Assembly (NCBI RefSeq): GCF_000002995.4
Contig: NW_025062476.1
Location: 10,352,501 to 10,416,500 of the forward strand
Direction: 5' to 3'
DNA length: 64,000 nucleotides
Source of the DNA: Brugia malayi
Taxonomy: Eukaryota; Nematoda; Chromadorea; Rhabditida; Onchocercidae
In this document: positions 16,840 through 27,877 of the stretch, piece after piece
Layout: each line of letters opens with the position of its first letter
How positions within the stretch are numbered: position 1 is the stretch's first letter
Position numbers and translations under genes: made by a program
Notes under the pieces: generated by a model
Database searches by the model: none
The model's input: only the letters and a program-made list of their open reading frames with translations
What the model was told of the DNA's origin: nothing

Positions 16840-17067
16840 CTTCTTCTGCGACGCGGGATTAGTTGAATGTTTCTACCACTTGTCGTTGATTTTTTCGAGG
16901 CGCATCAATTTCCCCTTGATGATTCTTGCCCTTATTTCATATTGCTGGCATAATACTTCTATTGTCGATTTTTGGTATAACGGAGTTAGATCCAGATTTG
17001 TATTTCATCGAGTAAGAGTTGAAACGTGGTTCCGTACTTCCTCAAATAGTGTTATAACCGTTTCCAT
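16840..17067 (-). pseudogene. Degraded Gag-like fragment (BEL/Pao type suspected)
   Basis: On the minus strand a single frame reads METVITLFEEVRNHVSTLTR, a stop, then a segment with TPLYQKSTIEVLCQQYEIRA and KLMRLEKINDKW, then a second stop. The charged helical pattern with a closing LxxIxxxW resembles the N-terminal Gag region of BEL/Pao retrotransposons in worms. Two in-frame stops show it is not functional. No reverse transcriptase, protease or long terminal repeat was found beside it. The assignment is tentative. Confidence 0.3.
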
Positions 17068-18363
17068 CGTTTACAATTTTCTCAATTTAATTCTGAAGTC
17101 TTAATTTCTGGGAAATCCGGAATCTCTTGCAACAACATTTGAATCCCTGATTTTAGCGTAATGTCATCGATTAGATTGATTGCTATACTCTAATAGTACC
17201 GGTTAGAACTACAACGAGGAAAGACGATTATGATACAATAAACTCCAATTATTTCTCGAGAAAATTTAATGCTGTTAACTGCCGTATATGGTGCAATCAC
17301 TCTACCATTCAGTCTTTGTCCTCCATTTTATCTTAATCCTCCCTCTGTCCTCTCTCCATCACTTCTTAGAACAAGTAAAACTTTTCTACTGAAATGATGA
17401 AAATCAAATTTCTAACATCTCACATTTTGTAATTTTTTTTTTTTTGGAATTTAAATAGTTTTCAACAACTCGAAAAAAAATAAATTATAGGACGTTTCGA
17501 TACAGGAAATAACTATTTAAGATGGAAGTGATGTTACTGCACACATACACAAAAAAAGAATAAAAAAAAAAAAACAAATACACAAAAAAAAAGAAAAAAA
17601 ACACATACATAAAAAAAGAAAAGAAAGAAAAGAAAAGAAAAAAAAAAAGAAAAACAAATCAGAGCCAGCTTTATTACACGATCACATTCCAATTACTAAT
17701 TGCAAAATATCTGGAAACTTTCGAATAATAGACTAATAATTATAATCCTTTTCCAAGGAAAAAGTTACATAACATCAATATGGAATTAATCCGGAAAAAG
17801 AAAAAACAATAATCGGACTAAACTGCTATTAAACAATTCAAATATGTGAAGAATTCTAATACAGAACACGTTAGTGTTGAAAGTCTAATATATGACCCCA
17901 ACCGCTATCACAGACAAATAAAACTTCAGTGTTTCAGCAAACACTGGTTTTTCACTGAATAACCTAAATAACCGCTTCAGTGATACCCGCTGTGTGCTAA
18001 TAACAATCTTCTTTCAAAAAAAGAAAAAAAAAAAAAAGAAAAAGAAAACACCTTTTTATATCCCATACAACCTTTGAAGTTGTTAAAATGGATTTAAATA
18101 AAGCAAGAGACAATAAAATTTTGAAAATTTTCAATTCATTGTAGTTCTTGACTTATCTTCAAACAAAAAAATTTCAACTATTGTCCTTGACTTAGTTCTC
18201 AATTTTGGGCAATTCGTTATTGTACTACTGATTAATTTTACAGTGTCAACAAACTAATACCTGAAAACGACATTCATACAATGTACATTTTTACATGCAA
18301 TGTCTTGTCAAAAGTAGAAATAACTTAAGCCTAATAACAGAACTAGTTGCCTACTGAGGATTA

Positions 18364-20438
18364 TCAGCCAAAACAGCAAGACTTCTTGACTGGAGGTGGG
18401 TCATCAATAATCAGTAAATCATTTCTTCGCGATGCACCATAATGTGAGGAGGAAGTTATATCTATGCCTTGGAACTTCGAATGTTGCGCTCTTTCGACCA
18501 AACCTTTAAAAATCCCAGAGAAGTTATAAGCTGGTTACAAATTCTTTTAAATTTATATTTGTTAAAACCATTATTAGAAAACCATGAAACTATTAACCAA
18601 CTTCAGTAATAAATCAACTATAACAAAAATTTTAAATCAAGCAGCCTTTGATCTTTTCATTTTGGGAACTTGTTAGTAAAATACTCCGTAGAACGTACTA
18701 ATGCAGGATAAAAAAAAAATATCATACAGTATAGTAGTATAGTTATATATAGTTATAATATATACATATAGTATAGTTATATATAATATATAACAAAAAA
18801 AACTTGGCACACCCCAAACTAAATCTTTCATTAAAAGGTGGACAAGATAATAATGTCGTTCATTCAGTAAAATTAACAAACACAAATTGTTTTTGTTACA
18901 CATATACCTTTTACGAGGTAATCAAAAACTTGTGTTACACCGATGTTATCTTTAGCTGAAGTTTCAAAATATTTCGCACCAATCGACTTCGCATATCTAA
19001 AAGTTTCAGCAAAAAATTTTTCAGTTTTCTACTAAAAATCATGAAGAATCATTGTGTGGAAAAAAAATCAAATTTAGAAAAAAGTCGAACCCGATAGCTT
19101 CATCAGTATTAACATTTCGATTTCGTTCTAAATCCATTTTATTCCCAATAATCATTAAATAAACGTCATCACCTAACATGCGTTTCAGTTCCTTTACCCA
19201 CATTTTTACCTAAAAACCTGAACAAGTATGAATATATAATCCTTATCAAAATAGTAATAAAAACACTATCAATTTCAGCAGTATGAGATTTATACACTCT
19301 CCTAATAACAGCATAGTAAATAGCAATAAGCTAAAAGACGGCTCTAACTGTATATTAGTATTCTAAAAAAGACTTACTGGTCAGCTTTACACTTGCTAAT
19401 AAAGATATCGGTAATCCGAGTTACATATTTCAAAGATAATCGGTGTTTCAGAAAAAAAAAATAAAAGTTCCAGTTGCGCCCACTCACGTGCCTTTTCAAA
19501 GGAATGGCTATCCGTGACATCGTAAATCAAAAGAGCACCATGACTGTCTCTGTAATATATAGGACCAAGTGCATGGAATTTTTCCTGTCCGGCTGTATCC
19601 CATATATTCAAAACCACTGTTTGACCATCAACATGAAGTTTTTTGCTCAAAAATGAAGCCTAAAAGTTCAAGAATGAAATAATTTTACAAGTATAACAAA
19701 GTCAATCCAATTCATTTTTTGAGATTCCTTTATACTTTCATCAATCAACTAAATAAAATACGCATACTCAGTGCGTAAAAATACCTGCAATGTTGATACG
19801 TGTTGTGGGCTGAATTTGTTTTCCACATAGCGTAACATCAATGAAGTTTTGCCCACAGCACCTTCCCCCAGTAATACGATCTAAAACGAAACTGCTTAGA
19901 CCTTCCCCGAAATGTATTTCGGAAACTTAACATCTGTTTAGTAAATAACTTCATTTTCTACAATATAAGCAAAGTGTTGGTTCCATGATTTATAATTTTC
20001 TCACTAATACACTCTTGAAGCCAAAAAGTGATTCTTGAGTCATGTTCGTTTGCATTAATTAGCAAAAAATTCATTCTTTTCTATAAAATTCAATCCAAAT
20101 AACATAAAACCAGAAGAAAGCAGCAGTGACCTAATGCCTGCAACACAACCAGGAATTAATTCCAGACACGCTGCGAAATATCACTATTTTCCCCATCAAG
20201 CCTCGACCGCCCGCAATCAACAGTCATACTAGGGAAAACCTTGTACGGCAGATCTGTTTCTCTTCTCAAGAAACTCATGTGAGATCGTGACCTGTCCAAC
20301 TGGCACACCATTTCAGAAGTATACATTGACTGTGCTTCTCTTATACTCCAATGATTTAAAGTTTATTAACTCCAAAACAGATACCTTAAAATTGAACAAT
20401 GAACTGCTCGTTATCGAAGTACTGGGTACCGTTTCCAT
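18364..20438 (-). CDS. rab-21: Small GTPase Rab21
   Basis: Six exons (20438-20385, 19880-19785, 19659-19492, 19209-19091, 18996-18908, 18503-18364) give 221 residues, close to human Rab21. All GTPase motifs are intact: P-loop GEGAVGKTS, switch region LQASFL, WDTAGQEKFHALGPIYYRDS, NKMD and ETSAK. The C terminus KKSCCFG carries two cysteines for geranylgeranylation. Rab21 acts on early endosomes, notably in integrin traffic. GEGAVGKTSL and the HALGPIYYRDS block distinguish it from Rab5. The exon 3 to 4 join needs a GC donor (GAAAAG|GCACGT) to give SFEKVKMWVKELKRM, which aligns without gap to the family. The first exon codes METVPSTSITSSSLFNFK. A second possible first exon lies 100 bp upstream. 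The cyclophilin gene is just upstream on the same strand. Confidence 0.95.
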
Positions 20439-20541
20439 TTCAGGAAATAACCCACTTGTTAAGTAAGTAACCAAACTATAACCTGATATAATGCAACAAT
20501 GATGTATGATCTTAAAGTAGCACGTGGAAAGAAGCACTTAC

Positions 20542-20598
20542 GAAAGTCCCTAGAAAAGTGTCCCAGTGTTCGAGTAAATCTTCGCAAAATTTTTCCAT
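20542..20598 (-). CDS. Possible alternative first exon or upstream ORF of rab-21
   Basis: An ATG opens 19 codons (MEKFCEDLLEHWDTFLGTF) ending exactly at a good donor, GTAAGTGC, in phase 0. Spliced to rab-21 exon 2 it would give GTFIVLLGEG in frame, an alternative N terminus lacking the usual FK before the P-loop strand. Spliced to an acceptor at TATATCAG before the main start, it would instead form a short upstream ORF. Which is real cannot be told from sequence. Confidence 0.35.
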
Positions 20599-21062
20599 AA
20601 TATCAACTGATATCCGTTTCCCACAAATATTTCACTGTTTGCGTATCAAGTAAAAAATGTAACGATAACAGGAAATACCTCAGACCATCAAAACAAGAAA
20701 TGACACGACATTTTTATAGCCTTCGGCAGTTTTTCAACTTAATGGTTTCTTTTTTTTTTTTTTTCACGACAGAAAATATCTTAAAAAGGTGACATTCTCT
20801 GTAAAAGTACTCATCAAATATAAAACTAACAAATTGCTTTAACACCTCATAAATGTTGAAAGAACACATCATTTAGAATAAAACATAAGATTTCCGTAGT
20901 TTATGTCCTTTGCCAATATTAGTTTTCTAACACAAGCAATTTTTCGAATCTTCTCAAATCTAGGAAAAGCATGATATATGATATAAGAGGTGAAAAATAA
21001 TTTTTAGGACTGAGATCGCAATAAACAACATAAAAATATAAATAGAATAGTTAAACTGACAG
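20599..21062. other. Short spacer between cyp-H and rab-21
   Basis: The spacer separates two genes on the same strand. It contains a T-rich tract on the plus strand (20750-20763, A-rich on the transcribed strand), and no exon was seen. Its small size is compatible with a two-gene operon. Confidence 0.5.
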
Positions 21063-22417
21063 CTACAACTGTCCACACTGCGTAATAACAATAGGAATTT
21101 TCGGTTTGTTATTTTGACCTGTTGGAACGTTTTCGATTTTCCTCACTGTTAATAAACCATCCAATACTCTTCCTGCAAAAAACGTTCCCATTAGGAATAC
21201 AATGGAGAAAAAATATGGTATGAGACAATTCTGCGCCTGGAAACCAAAAAAGTTAGATATTTCTTGAATAATGAAAAGTGACAGAGAGGAAATAAAAGGT
21301 AAAATAACGAACAATTAAATGAGAGTAAGATGGGAATAACGAAACTCGGGAAAGAATGGTCTGTAACAAACTAATAAGAAACTACAAAATTGGTTCGAAA
21401 CAAGCGTTTTACTGTAATTTGATTTGAAATTAACGTCTCAGGAAGAAAGAGTCACTCCCTACTAACAAGAATAGATGAAAGGCAAAATAAAAATCAATAA
21501 AATTTGGCTAAATAATAGCTAACCAAAAACGACATGCTTCTTATCAAGAAAATCACACTTCGCACAAGTTATGAAAAACTGACAACCATTTGTGTCTGGT
21601 CCGGCATTCGCCTGCAATAAAGCTATCAAAACTTTGTTTATAAAAAATCGAAATCATTACTTTGCTTTAATAATAAAATAAATCACCATTGACAAAATTC
21701 CCGGTCCTGAATGCTCCAAATCAAAATTTTCGTCCCTGAATTTCGATCCATATATACTTGTCATGCCAGTACCATCACCCTGCAGGAAAGAATTTAATAA
21801 AGCATGAACAACATAATATAAAGAGTATTGAAAAAAATGAAGTTGGTAAAAAAGTTGATCACTTTTTAGTCTCATATAAAATCTAGTCAATGTAGCAGTA
21901 AACTTGGAATTATTAGCAGAAATTTTAACCACATACCATACTGAAATATCAGATTAATTACGATAGATTATACAACAAGTGACTAAGAAAATGAGGAACT
22001 AACATTGACAAAGTCACCTCCCTGAATCATAAAATCTTTGATCACTCTATGAAATTGGGCATTTTTATAACCAACCGGAACACCATCTCTGCGATATTCG
22101 CCAGTGCAAAATTGTCTAAATGAGAAGCCGAATTATGACAAATATTCGAAGAACTAAGTTGAAAAAATGCCAATTATAAGGGGTACTCGCTACTCACAAT
22201 GACTCGACATCATGCATCAGTTTATTCAACAATATAATAGTTTAGTTTTTGCAACATTTCCTTCAAACCTGAAATTTTCGGCTGTTTTAGGGCAGACATC
22301 TGCAAATAATTCCATTTTGATTGTTCCTATGGGTGCACCACCAGCAGTCATTTCCATGAATACTACGGGATTATCAGGATGCCTTAACTGCTCCGCTAAA
22401 TGGTCGTAATCACTCAT
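21063..22417 (-). CDS. cyp-11: Peptidyl-prolyl isomerase H, spliceosomal cyclophilin
   Basis: Five exons (22417-22269, 22115-22004, 21779-21687, 21611-21524, 21172-21063) give 183 residues. The cyclophilin core is complete: [42 protein letters not shown] (split here only by naming), [16 protein letters not shown] and the C terminus [10 protein letters not shown]. Catalytic residues of the FHRVI and QGGDF blocks and the FFIT phenylalanine are present. [24 protein letters not shown] follows the PPIH pattern rather than that of cytosolic cyclophilin A. PPIH binds the U4/U6 snRNP proteins PRPF4 and PRPF3 in the tri-snRNP. The start ATG lies 9 bases after a TTGCAG acceptor (RNA start about 22426), a likely spliced-leader site. 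The short N-terminal extension [15 protein letters not shown] differs from vertebrates. The symbol follows the C. elegans name of the PPIH-like gene and is by homology only. Confidence 0.93.
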
Positions 22418-23916
22418 ATTTCCAGGCTGCAACTACACCACCGTTATTATGACACTAAAATATCGCCTCTTATTTGTCATAATATCGAATAAATCTTGTT
22501 TGCTGTGATGTCAAATTAATATTGCTTCTTTGGCACAATTATATTACTTCATTCCTAATGTATGAGGAGGAATATTATACGATAAAATTTTCTAAGCCAT
22601 GCCAAATGTACCTTACTTATACCTAGACAGGCAGCTAACCCAACTTGTCACAACGCCTAATCAAATATCACAAATGCCTGCCACAACAAATAACTGGAAT
22701 TAAAAAACTATTGAGTTATCTGCCAATAATTGAAATTAAAATCTCAGAACATCACTATGAATGTCTCGCTGTGAAAATTATAATGTTGCGAGCATTGGTT
22801 GTTAATTCCTACGCCCAAATTTTTGAATTTCTGAAAATGTTTTGAATTTAAAAGTTCATCAATGTCAAAATAGAAGTAGATAATGGTGAGCAGTTAACTT
22901 GACTGATTAGTTTAATTACTTTTTGATATTCTAAAGTATAAATCTTACAACTTGTACATCTTGACTTACTCTATGTATTACTTTGCAGTTTCATGCAGAA
23001 ATGACCGAACAGGTTTTGCCAGTGTGTTATTTATGGATTATAGTTACGATAATCTTCAAAAATTTGCTTCTTATGAAAGACTAACATAACATTAAGCGAA
23101 CAATGAAGTTAACTCTAATCTACCCAATTGAAATTCTTACAAAGCATTCTCCTTGGTTTGCTGCATGATTATATTACAATGCTCTATGGAATCAGCCATG
23201 ATGATCATAATTTAGGAAATTTTGTTCAACCATCTTCTATTTATAGTTATTGGTTGGATCAATCATTTAAAATTGAAATAATTTCAAAATTATTATCATC
23301 TAATTGAGAGTCATTGCATGTTAACCCTTTGATGAAAAGTAGTATTAGAAAGGAACTGATAAATATGAGAGATATGATGCTTCCTTGCAGAATCACTATA
23401 ATAAGAAGAGCTGTATGAGTGATGACAATAACAGTAATAGTAATAATAAATAACGGAAATAATATTAATAAATAATGATAATAGTAGTAAGAATAGAAAA
23501 GAGCACATAACAGTAGTAAGAAATGATGAATACAAGCATAGCAATGATTTAATTAACACAAAATATAAAGCGTCATTTAAATGATAATTTCAAGTAAGAA
23601 ATAATCAGCCATTATTCTGTCATTATTGCTTCTTCCTTCATTGTCTTCCATTGTGTTGCGTAATTTTCATTATGTGGCAATATATATATATATATTTCCG
23701 GTGTCACTCTTACAACCTTTTGTGCATTTTGCCGCTTCGTTTAACGTTTAACCATAACTATTACATCAGTGGTGATCATTTGATTCCAGTTTGAAGGACG
23801 TTAAGCGACATTTAACATTTATTTCATCCCGCTCTGGTAGTATGCATTTGAAAATCTTGTTTAGTAATTCCAATGGCGAATAGTCAAGGAAACATTGGCC
23901 AAATCACCATTATCGT

Positions 23917-23988
23917 TATCATCATTATTACTATCATCATCATTATTATTACCATCATCATCATCATCATCATTATCATTATCATTGA
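23917..23988. repeat. ATC/ATT microsatellite
   Basis: Interrupted runs of atc and att triplets; no coding value. Confidence 0.85.
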
Positions 23989-24255
23989 TGATTCAAATTA
24001 ATTTGAATGACTGATTTCCGCATTTCTTTTTTATTAAGCTTCATTGCTTAAACTACATCAGTAATAACTGAAACTGTTTTTATCATAAACTTACTATAAT
24101 GTTTCTTCAGCACTAGTGAACTTATAATGAAACAATTGTAGAAATAAATAAATAATTTTAAAACTGTTAAGTATTTTAATTGAAAGAAATGGAATTGTAT
24201 AGATTGAGTACTGGAATAACTGAAATGTTTTAAAATTTATTCATTTTCATCTCAT

Positions 24256-24453
24256 CTATAATAATATTCTGGATCATCATACAAAGATAAGGTATTGCAT
24301 ATATATTCCTATTTTCATCATCCTAATATTTCTTGAAAATATTTGTAATGCCGAAGTGAAATACAGGGAAGGTATTGCAAAGAACACTGTCGTCTTTTAA
24401 TAATTTAATAATAATTATTTATCTTTATATGATGATCCAGAATATTATTATAG
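24256..24453. mobile_element. MITE-like inverted-repeat element
   Basis: The left arm at about 24258-24290 (with aatattctggatcatcat) is matched in reverse complement by the right arm at about 24420-24452 (atgatgatccagaatatt), with one mismatch over about 33 bases. The arms are flanked by TA on both sides, as expected for a Tc1/mariner-derived MITE that duplicates TA. The short interior has no ORF. A GGTATTGCA word is repeated directly inside it. Confidence 0.5.
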
Positions 24454-24766
24454 CTGATCCGTTTTTCCGCATTTCTCTTAATATCACTTATTCTATGCCA
24501 CAATTTCTAGCAGCGTAAATAGTAACACAATATTTTCCCTGACTTTCTTTTTCTTCTTGAATTGTTTCATTGCAGGGGAAAGTTTGCATGCGATGAAAAA
24601 CGGGAAGGGAACGAAATTTTTATGGTCAGCCTTCAGTGTCACCGCCTCCGTTTCTCCGTTTTCTTATAGCATATAATGATTTTCATCCGTTTCACTATTT
24701 AACATAAATGATTTTTATAAGGAATTGTTTAAATTAAAGAAAATGGATGCATTGGGGAACTAATGG

Positions 24767-24780
24767 TTCGGGTACCCGAA
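24767..24780. other. 14-bp perfect palindrome
   Basis: ttcgggtacccgaa is its own reverse complement and sits in a less AT-rich patch of spacer. It could be a dimeric factor site, but this is only an observation. Confidence 0.4.
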
Positions 24781-24975
24781 GACAAGGATAGGGAAGAATA
24801 AGAAATGAGGGTGGCAATTAAAACAAGTTCTCTGTCTTTCCTTTTACAGCTCGAATGAAATCAACCGATCGCCTAATCACCACTTCTTTGCTCCCCCGCT
24901 CCTAACTTGGGCCGCTAACACCCTCCAGCTACTACTACTTCCAAAAATCAGAGCAATCATAAAGTTATCAATAAA

Positions 24976-25072
24976 AACACACACACACACACACGCATAT
25001 ATATGTATATATACAATATGTTATTATAATCTAGTAATAATAATAATAATAACAATAATAATAACAACAATG

Positions 25073-25140
<68 letters not shown>

Positions 25141-25200
25141 TCAATAATAATAACAACAGTGATAATGATAATAATAGTAAGTAATAATAATATGTACATA
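24976..25200. repeat. CA tract followed by long TAA microsatellite
   Basis: A short CA dinucleotide run (24976-24994) and TA-rich linker precede a nearly pure TAA/AAT array with a few interruptions. Apparent minus-strand ORFs across it (poly-Ile or poly-Leu) are artefacts of the repeat. Confidence 0.95.
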
Positions 25201-27865
25201 ATATTATATATGATAACGCAGATGTATATATCATATACATGTATATAAATGTACGACCGAATACGTCATTTTATGTCCATTGGAAAGTGGGGATTGTCGT
25301 AGATTGTCGTATGACCGAAGGCATTCAGCGGCGATCATCTCTCTCTTCCTGTCTACTCCCGCCTTCTCTTTAATGAATTTTTAATTTTTATTTAAACTGC
25401 ATAACCATTCTTGGGTGGCTTCTTTTCTCTTAACAATTATAATCCTCATCTTGACAGTGACAGTGCATAATTTATCTCGCACTTTTTATGTTACATTTTG
25501 GAAGTTACATAGGTCAAACGTATCCATATGACACCTTGGTAAAACATGTTTATCACTTTTTAGTTTCCCATTATCTTATCTATCAATTTGCCAAGCAAAC
25601 TTGTCTTTTTTAATAATCGTTATCAAAGAAAAAAATTATAATGAGTAAACAACAAATTATCTTTCTTGCTAAAATTTCATATTTTTTAAAATTTAATTTG
25701 ATAAAATGATAAGCTGAAATTAATTCCTAGTCCTAAAAATTGTGATTATTAAATTAGAACGAAAATATTGCATCTCAGATTTCATGAGATGACATTGTTT
25801 GAACAACTTATCCTATTGTTATAAAATTTCTCCACTCATCATATTTTCTCACAAAGTAATATCCCTTTACATTCAACCAATAAACTGCAATTGCTGAAAA
25901 ATTTTTTATAAGACAATTATATTATTATTTTATTTGTTGTGCAAATGCTCATTTTATCATTTTTTTTTCAATTAATATCTATTTTGATTATGAATGTTCG
26001 TCAAATTAGAAAGAAATTTTATCAAAATTACATACAATTTTCACTTACTTTTGAATGTAATTTCTTTTTGTCATCTTTTCTGGAAAAGAAAAAAAAAAAA
26101 ACTTTGTATTTCAATTATTTCATCTTTCATGCAAGCAAGAAGTTAAACGAAGTAATAAAAACATATGTGAAGATCTAATCTTTACTTGTGACTAAAATAA
26201 TGATTTTAACTTCTTGATTCATCTTCATAATATATAAACAACAAACTATATTGTTGATAATAATTAATCACATGGTTAAATTGTTCTCCTCTTATCATCT
26301 CATCATTCTATCATCCAGTATTATGAAAGTTTAAGAATGATAGTTCAAACAATCTTGTCGATTTCCTAATTAGCTTAAAAAATTCTTTTTAATTATATAA
26401 TCACATTTAAAATTACAATATGATTTTATTAAAAGTAATGAATGTTCGTTAATATGCCGCATAAAAGAAATAGAAAAAAAGAAAAAAAAAATGCATAGTT
26501 CATCCCATTTGTATAAACGATTCATAAAACAGGATCGGTGCCAGTAATGAGATTTCGATTTATGTATGGCATCGAATTGAGGTGTTGTTATTTTGTCGGA
26601 GTTACTACATCAGTGCAACATGAAATTTCTTCGGGGAATGTACAAACACATGGAGGGAGATATATCTTTAAGCGAATAAACACGAATTTAAAAAATTCCA
26701 TAGTTTGACCTCTTTAAAAAACCATCCAGTTCATTCATATTTCTTCATTTACTACTCACTGCAGCAATGTTTTTTCATCAATAATTGTTATTCTATCATT
26801 TTGAACTTTCATAAAATTTTGTTCAGTCTTTTTTTAAATTCATAAAAATCCGTCTAAGTCGTTTAATTTTCACTTTTTGTCTTTAATTTTAAATGCAAAT
26901 AATATTTTAATTTTATTTCTTGCTCTAACCAGGCGATTACTTCATTAAAATGTAAATCATAATCTAATTTTTGCCAGTTTTAACTATATTAAAATATTAG
27001 ATTGAAATTTGCAAGAAAAATTTGTAGAAAAAAAAATGTAACAGTCTAAAATTTTTGAATTTTAATTTTTAAACTTTTGAAATTTTTTCTAGGGTATGGT
27101 AACTAATAAGTGGGGAAGTACAAACACATTAATGTTCTTAGCAAAATTATAAACTAATCTAAAATGTTTGAAATTACTTTTAAATGTAGCATTTTTTTAG
27201 AAGAAGGAAATGAGAAATTAAAGGTTTTACTGAATAAGAATGAAAATTTAGGAAATAATTACCCATGAAAATTGGAGCATTCATCTTACTTTTTCCTTTT
27301 TTTTTTGTTCCAAGTTCATACCTTATTTTGTGTTTTAATAAATATACGAAATTTTAACAGAAATGAAAATCATTTAGGAGTTGAGAATGTATGAAATAAA
27401 ATGGACTGTGATCGTCTGAAGGTCATCAACGTCCATTCATTTCATCCGTTCATTTCTCTTTCTTCCATGAAATAATTTTAGGCGGTTTTAAAATTCATCG
27501 GACAAAGTATCCGAATAAAAAACAGGAAATCAATCTTCCGCCTAATGTTTTCTTCTTACATTTTGTCAATGTCGTTTTTTTTGATTAAATGTTAAACAAA
27601 TTTATTATTCCATTAAATGCGTAGCAAAATTTGTTGAATTCGTTATTTTGTTCCTTCGTAAATTTTGATATATCATTTCAGTTTAACATAGCAAACAGAT
27701 CTTCATTTCTTCATCAAATGGATAGAACAACAAACTTTACGTCAATTCTCTCTTTAACATCTAATAATTCCCCCTTTCTCAGTTATTATTTTCATGTGTA
27801 ACTATATTACGTTGAGTTTTTTTTTTTTTTTTTTTTTTCACTTAAATTACAATATTTTCAGTCTA

Positions 27866-27877
27866 ATGGTTAAGTAA
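27866..27877 (+). promoter_or_regulatory. Three-codon upstream ORF overlapping the PTR start
   Basis: Just after the splice acceptor (TTTTCAG ending 27861) comes ATG GTT AAG TAA, and the last A of its stop is the first A of the main ATG (TAATG). If the RNA is trans-spliced at 27861, this mini ORF is the first one ribosomes meet. Confidence 0.5.

Larger units (their letters stand above)
13911..18363. other. 4.4 kb intergenic region with repeats and debris
   Basis: This lies between the 3' ends of the TMEM151-type and rab-21 genes. It holds a CT-rich tract (15231-15255), a possible lone signal-peptide exon (15882-15945), a 61-bp tandem repeat (16307-16524), a broken Gag-like reading frame on the minus strand (16840-17067), and an A/C-rich low-complexity block (about 17539-17660). 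The remainder is ordinary AT-rich spacer with no exon I can support. Confidence 0.5.
22427..27876. other. 5.4 kb intergenic region rich in simple repeats
   Basis: The region lies between the divergent starts of the cyclophilin and patched-related genes. It holds an ATC/ATT microsatellite (about 23917-23988), an inverted-repeat element (24256-24453), a CA tract (24976-24994), a long TAA tract (25034-25200) and a T run before the patched-related start (27815-27838). A stretch around 24560-24980 and 25250-25360 is less AT-rich and could be regulatory. No supported exon was found. Confidence 0.5.

Noticed and set aside
16760..17104. Plus-strand ORF of 114 codons
   Set aside because: Its opposite strand carries the Gag-like pattern; the plus frame is a hydrophobic shadow with no motif.
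19487..19492. Use of the canonical GTGAGT donor for rab-21 exon 3
   Set aside because: It shifts the frame and truncates the GTPase, whereas the GC donor gives a gap-free family alignment; kept only as a possible regulatory alternative.
24957..25240. Minus-strand ORFs rich in Ile, Leu and Tyr
   Set aside because: They are simple translations of the TAA microsatellite.
26547..26708. Plus-strand ORF of 53 codons (MRFRFMYGIEL...)
   Set aside because: Too short to judge, with no splice signal or known family; listed only because the codon content is slightly better than background.
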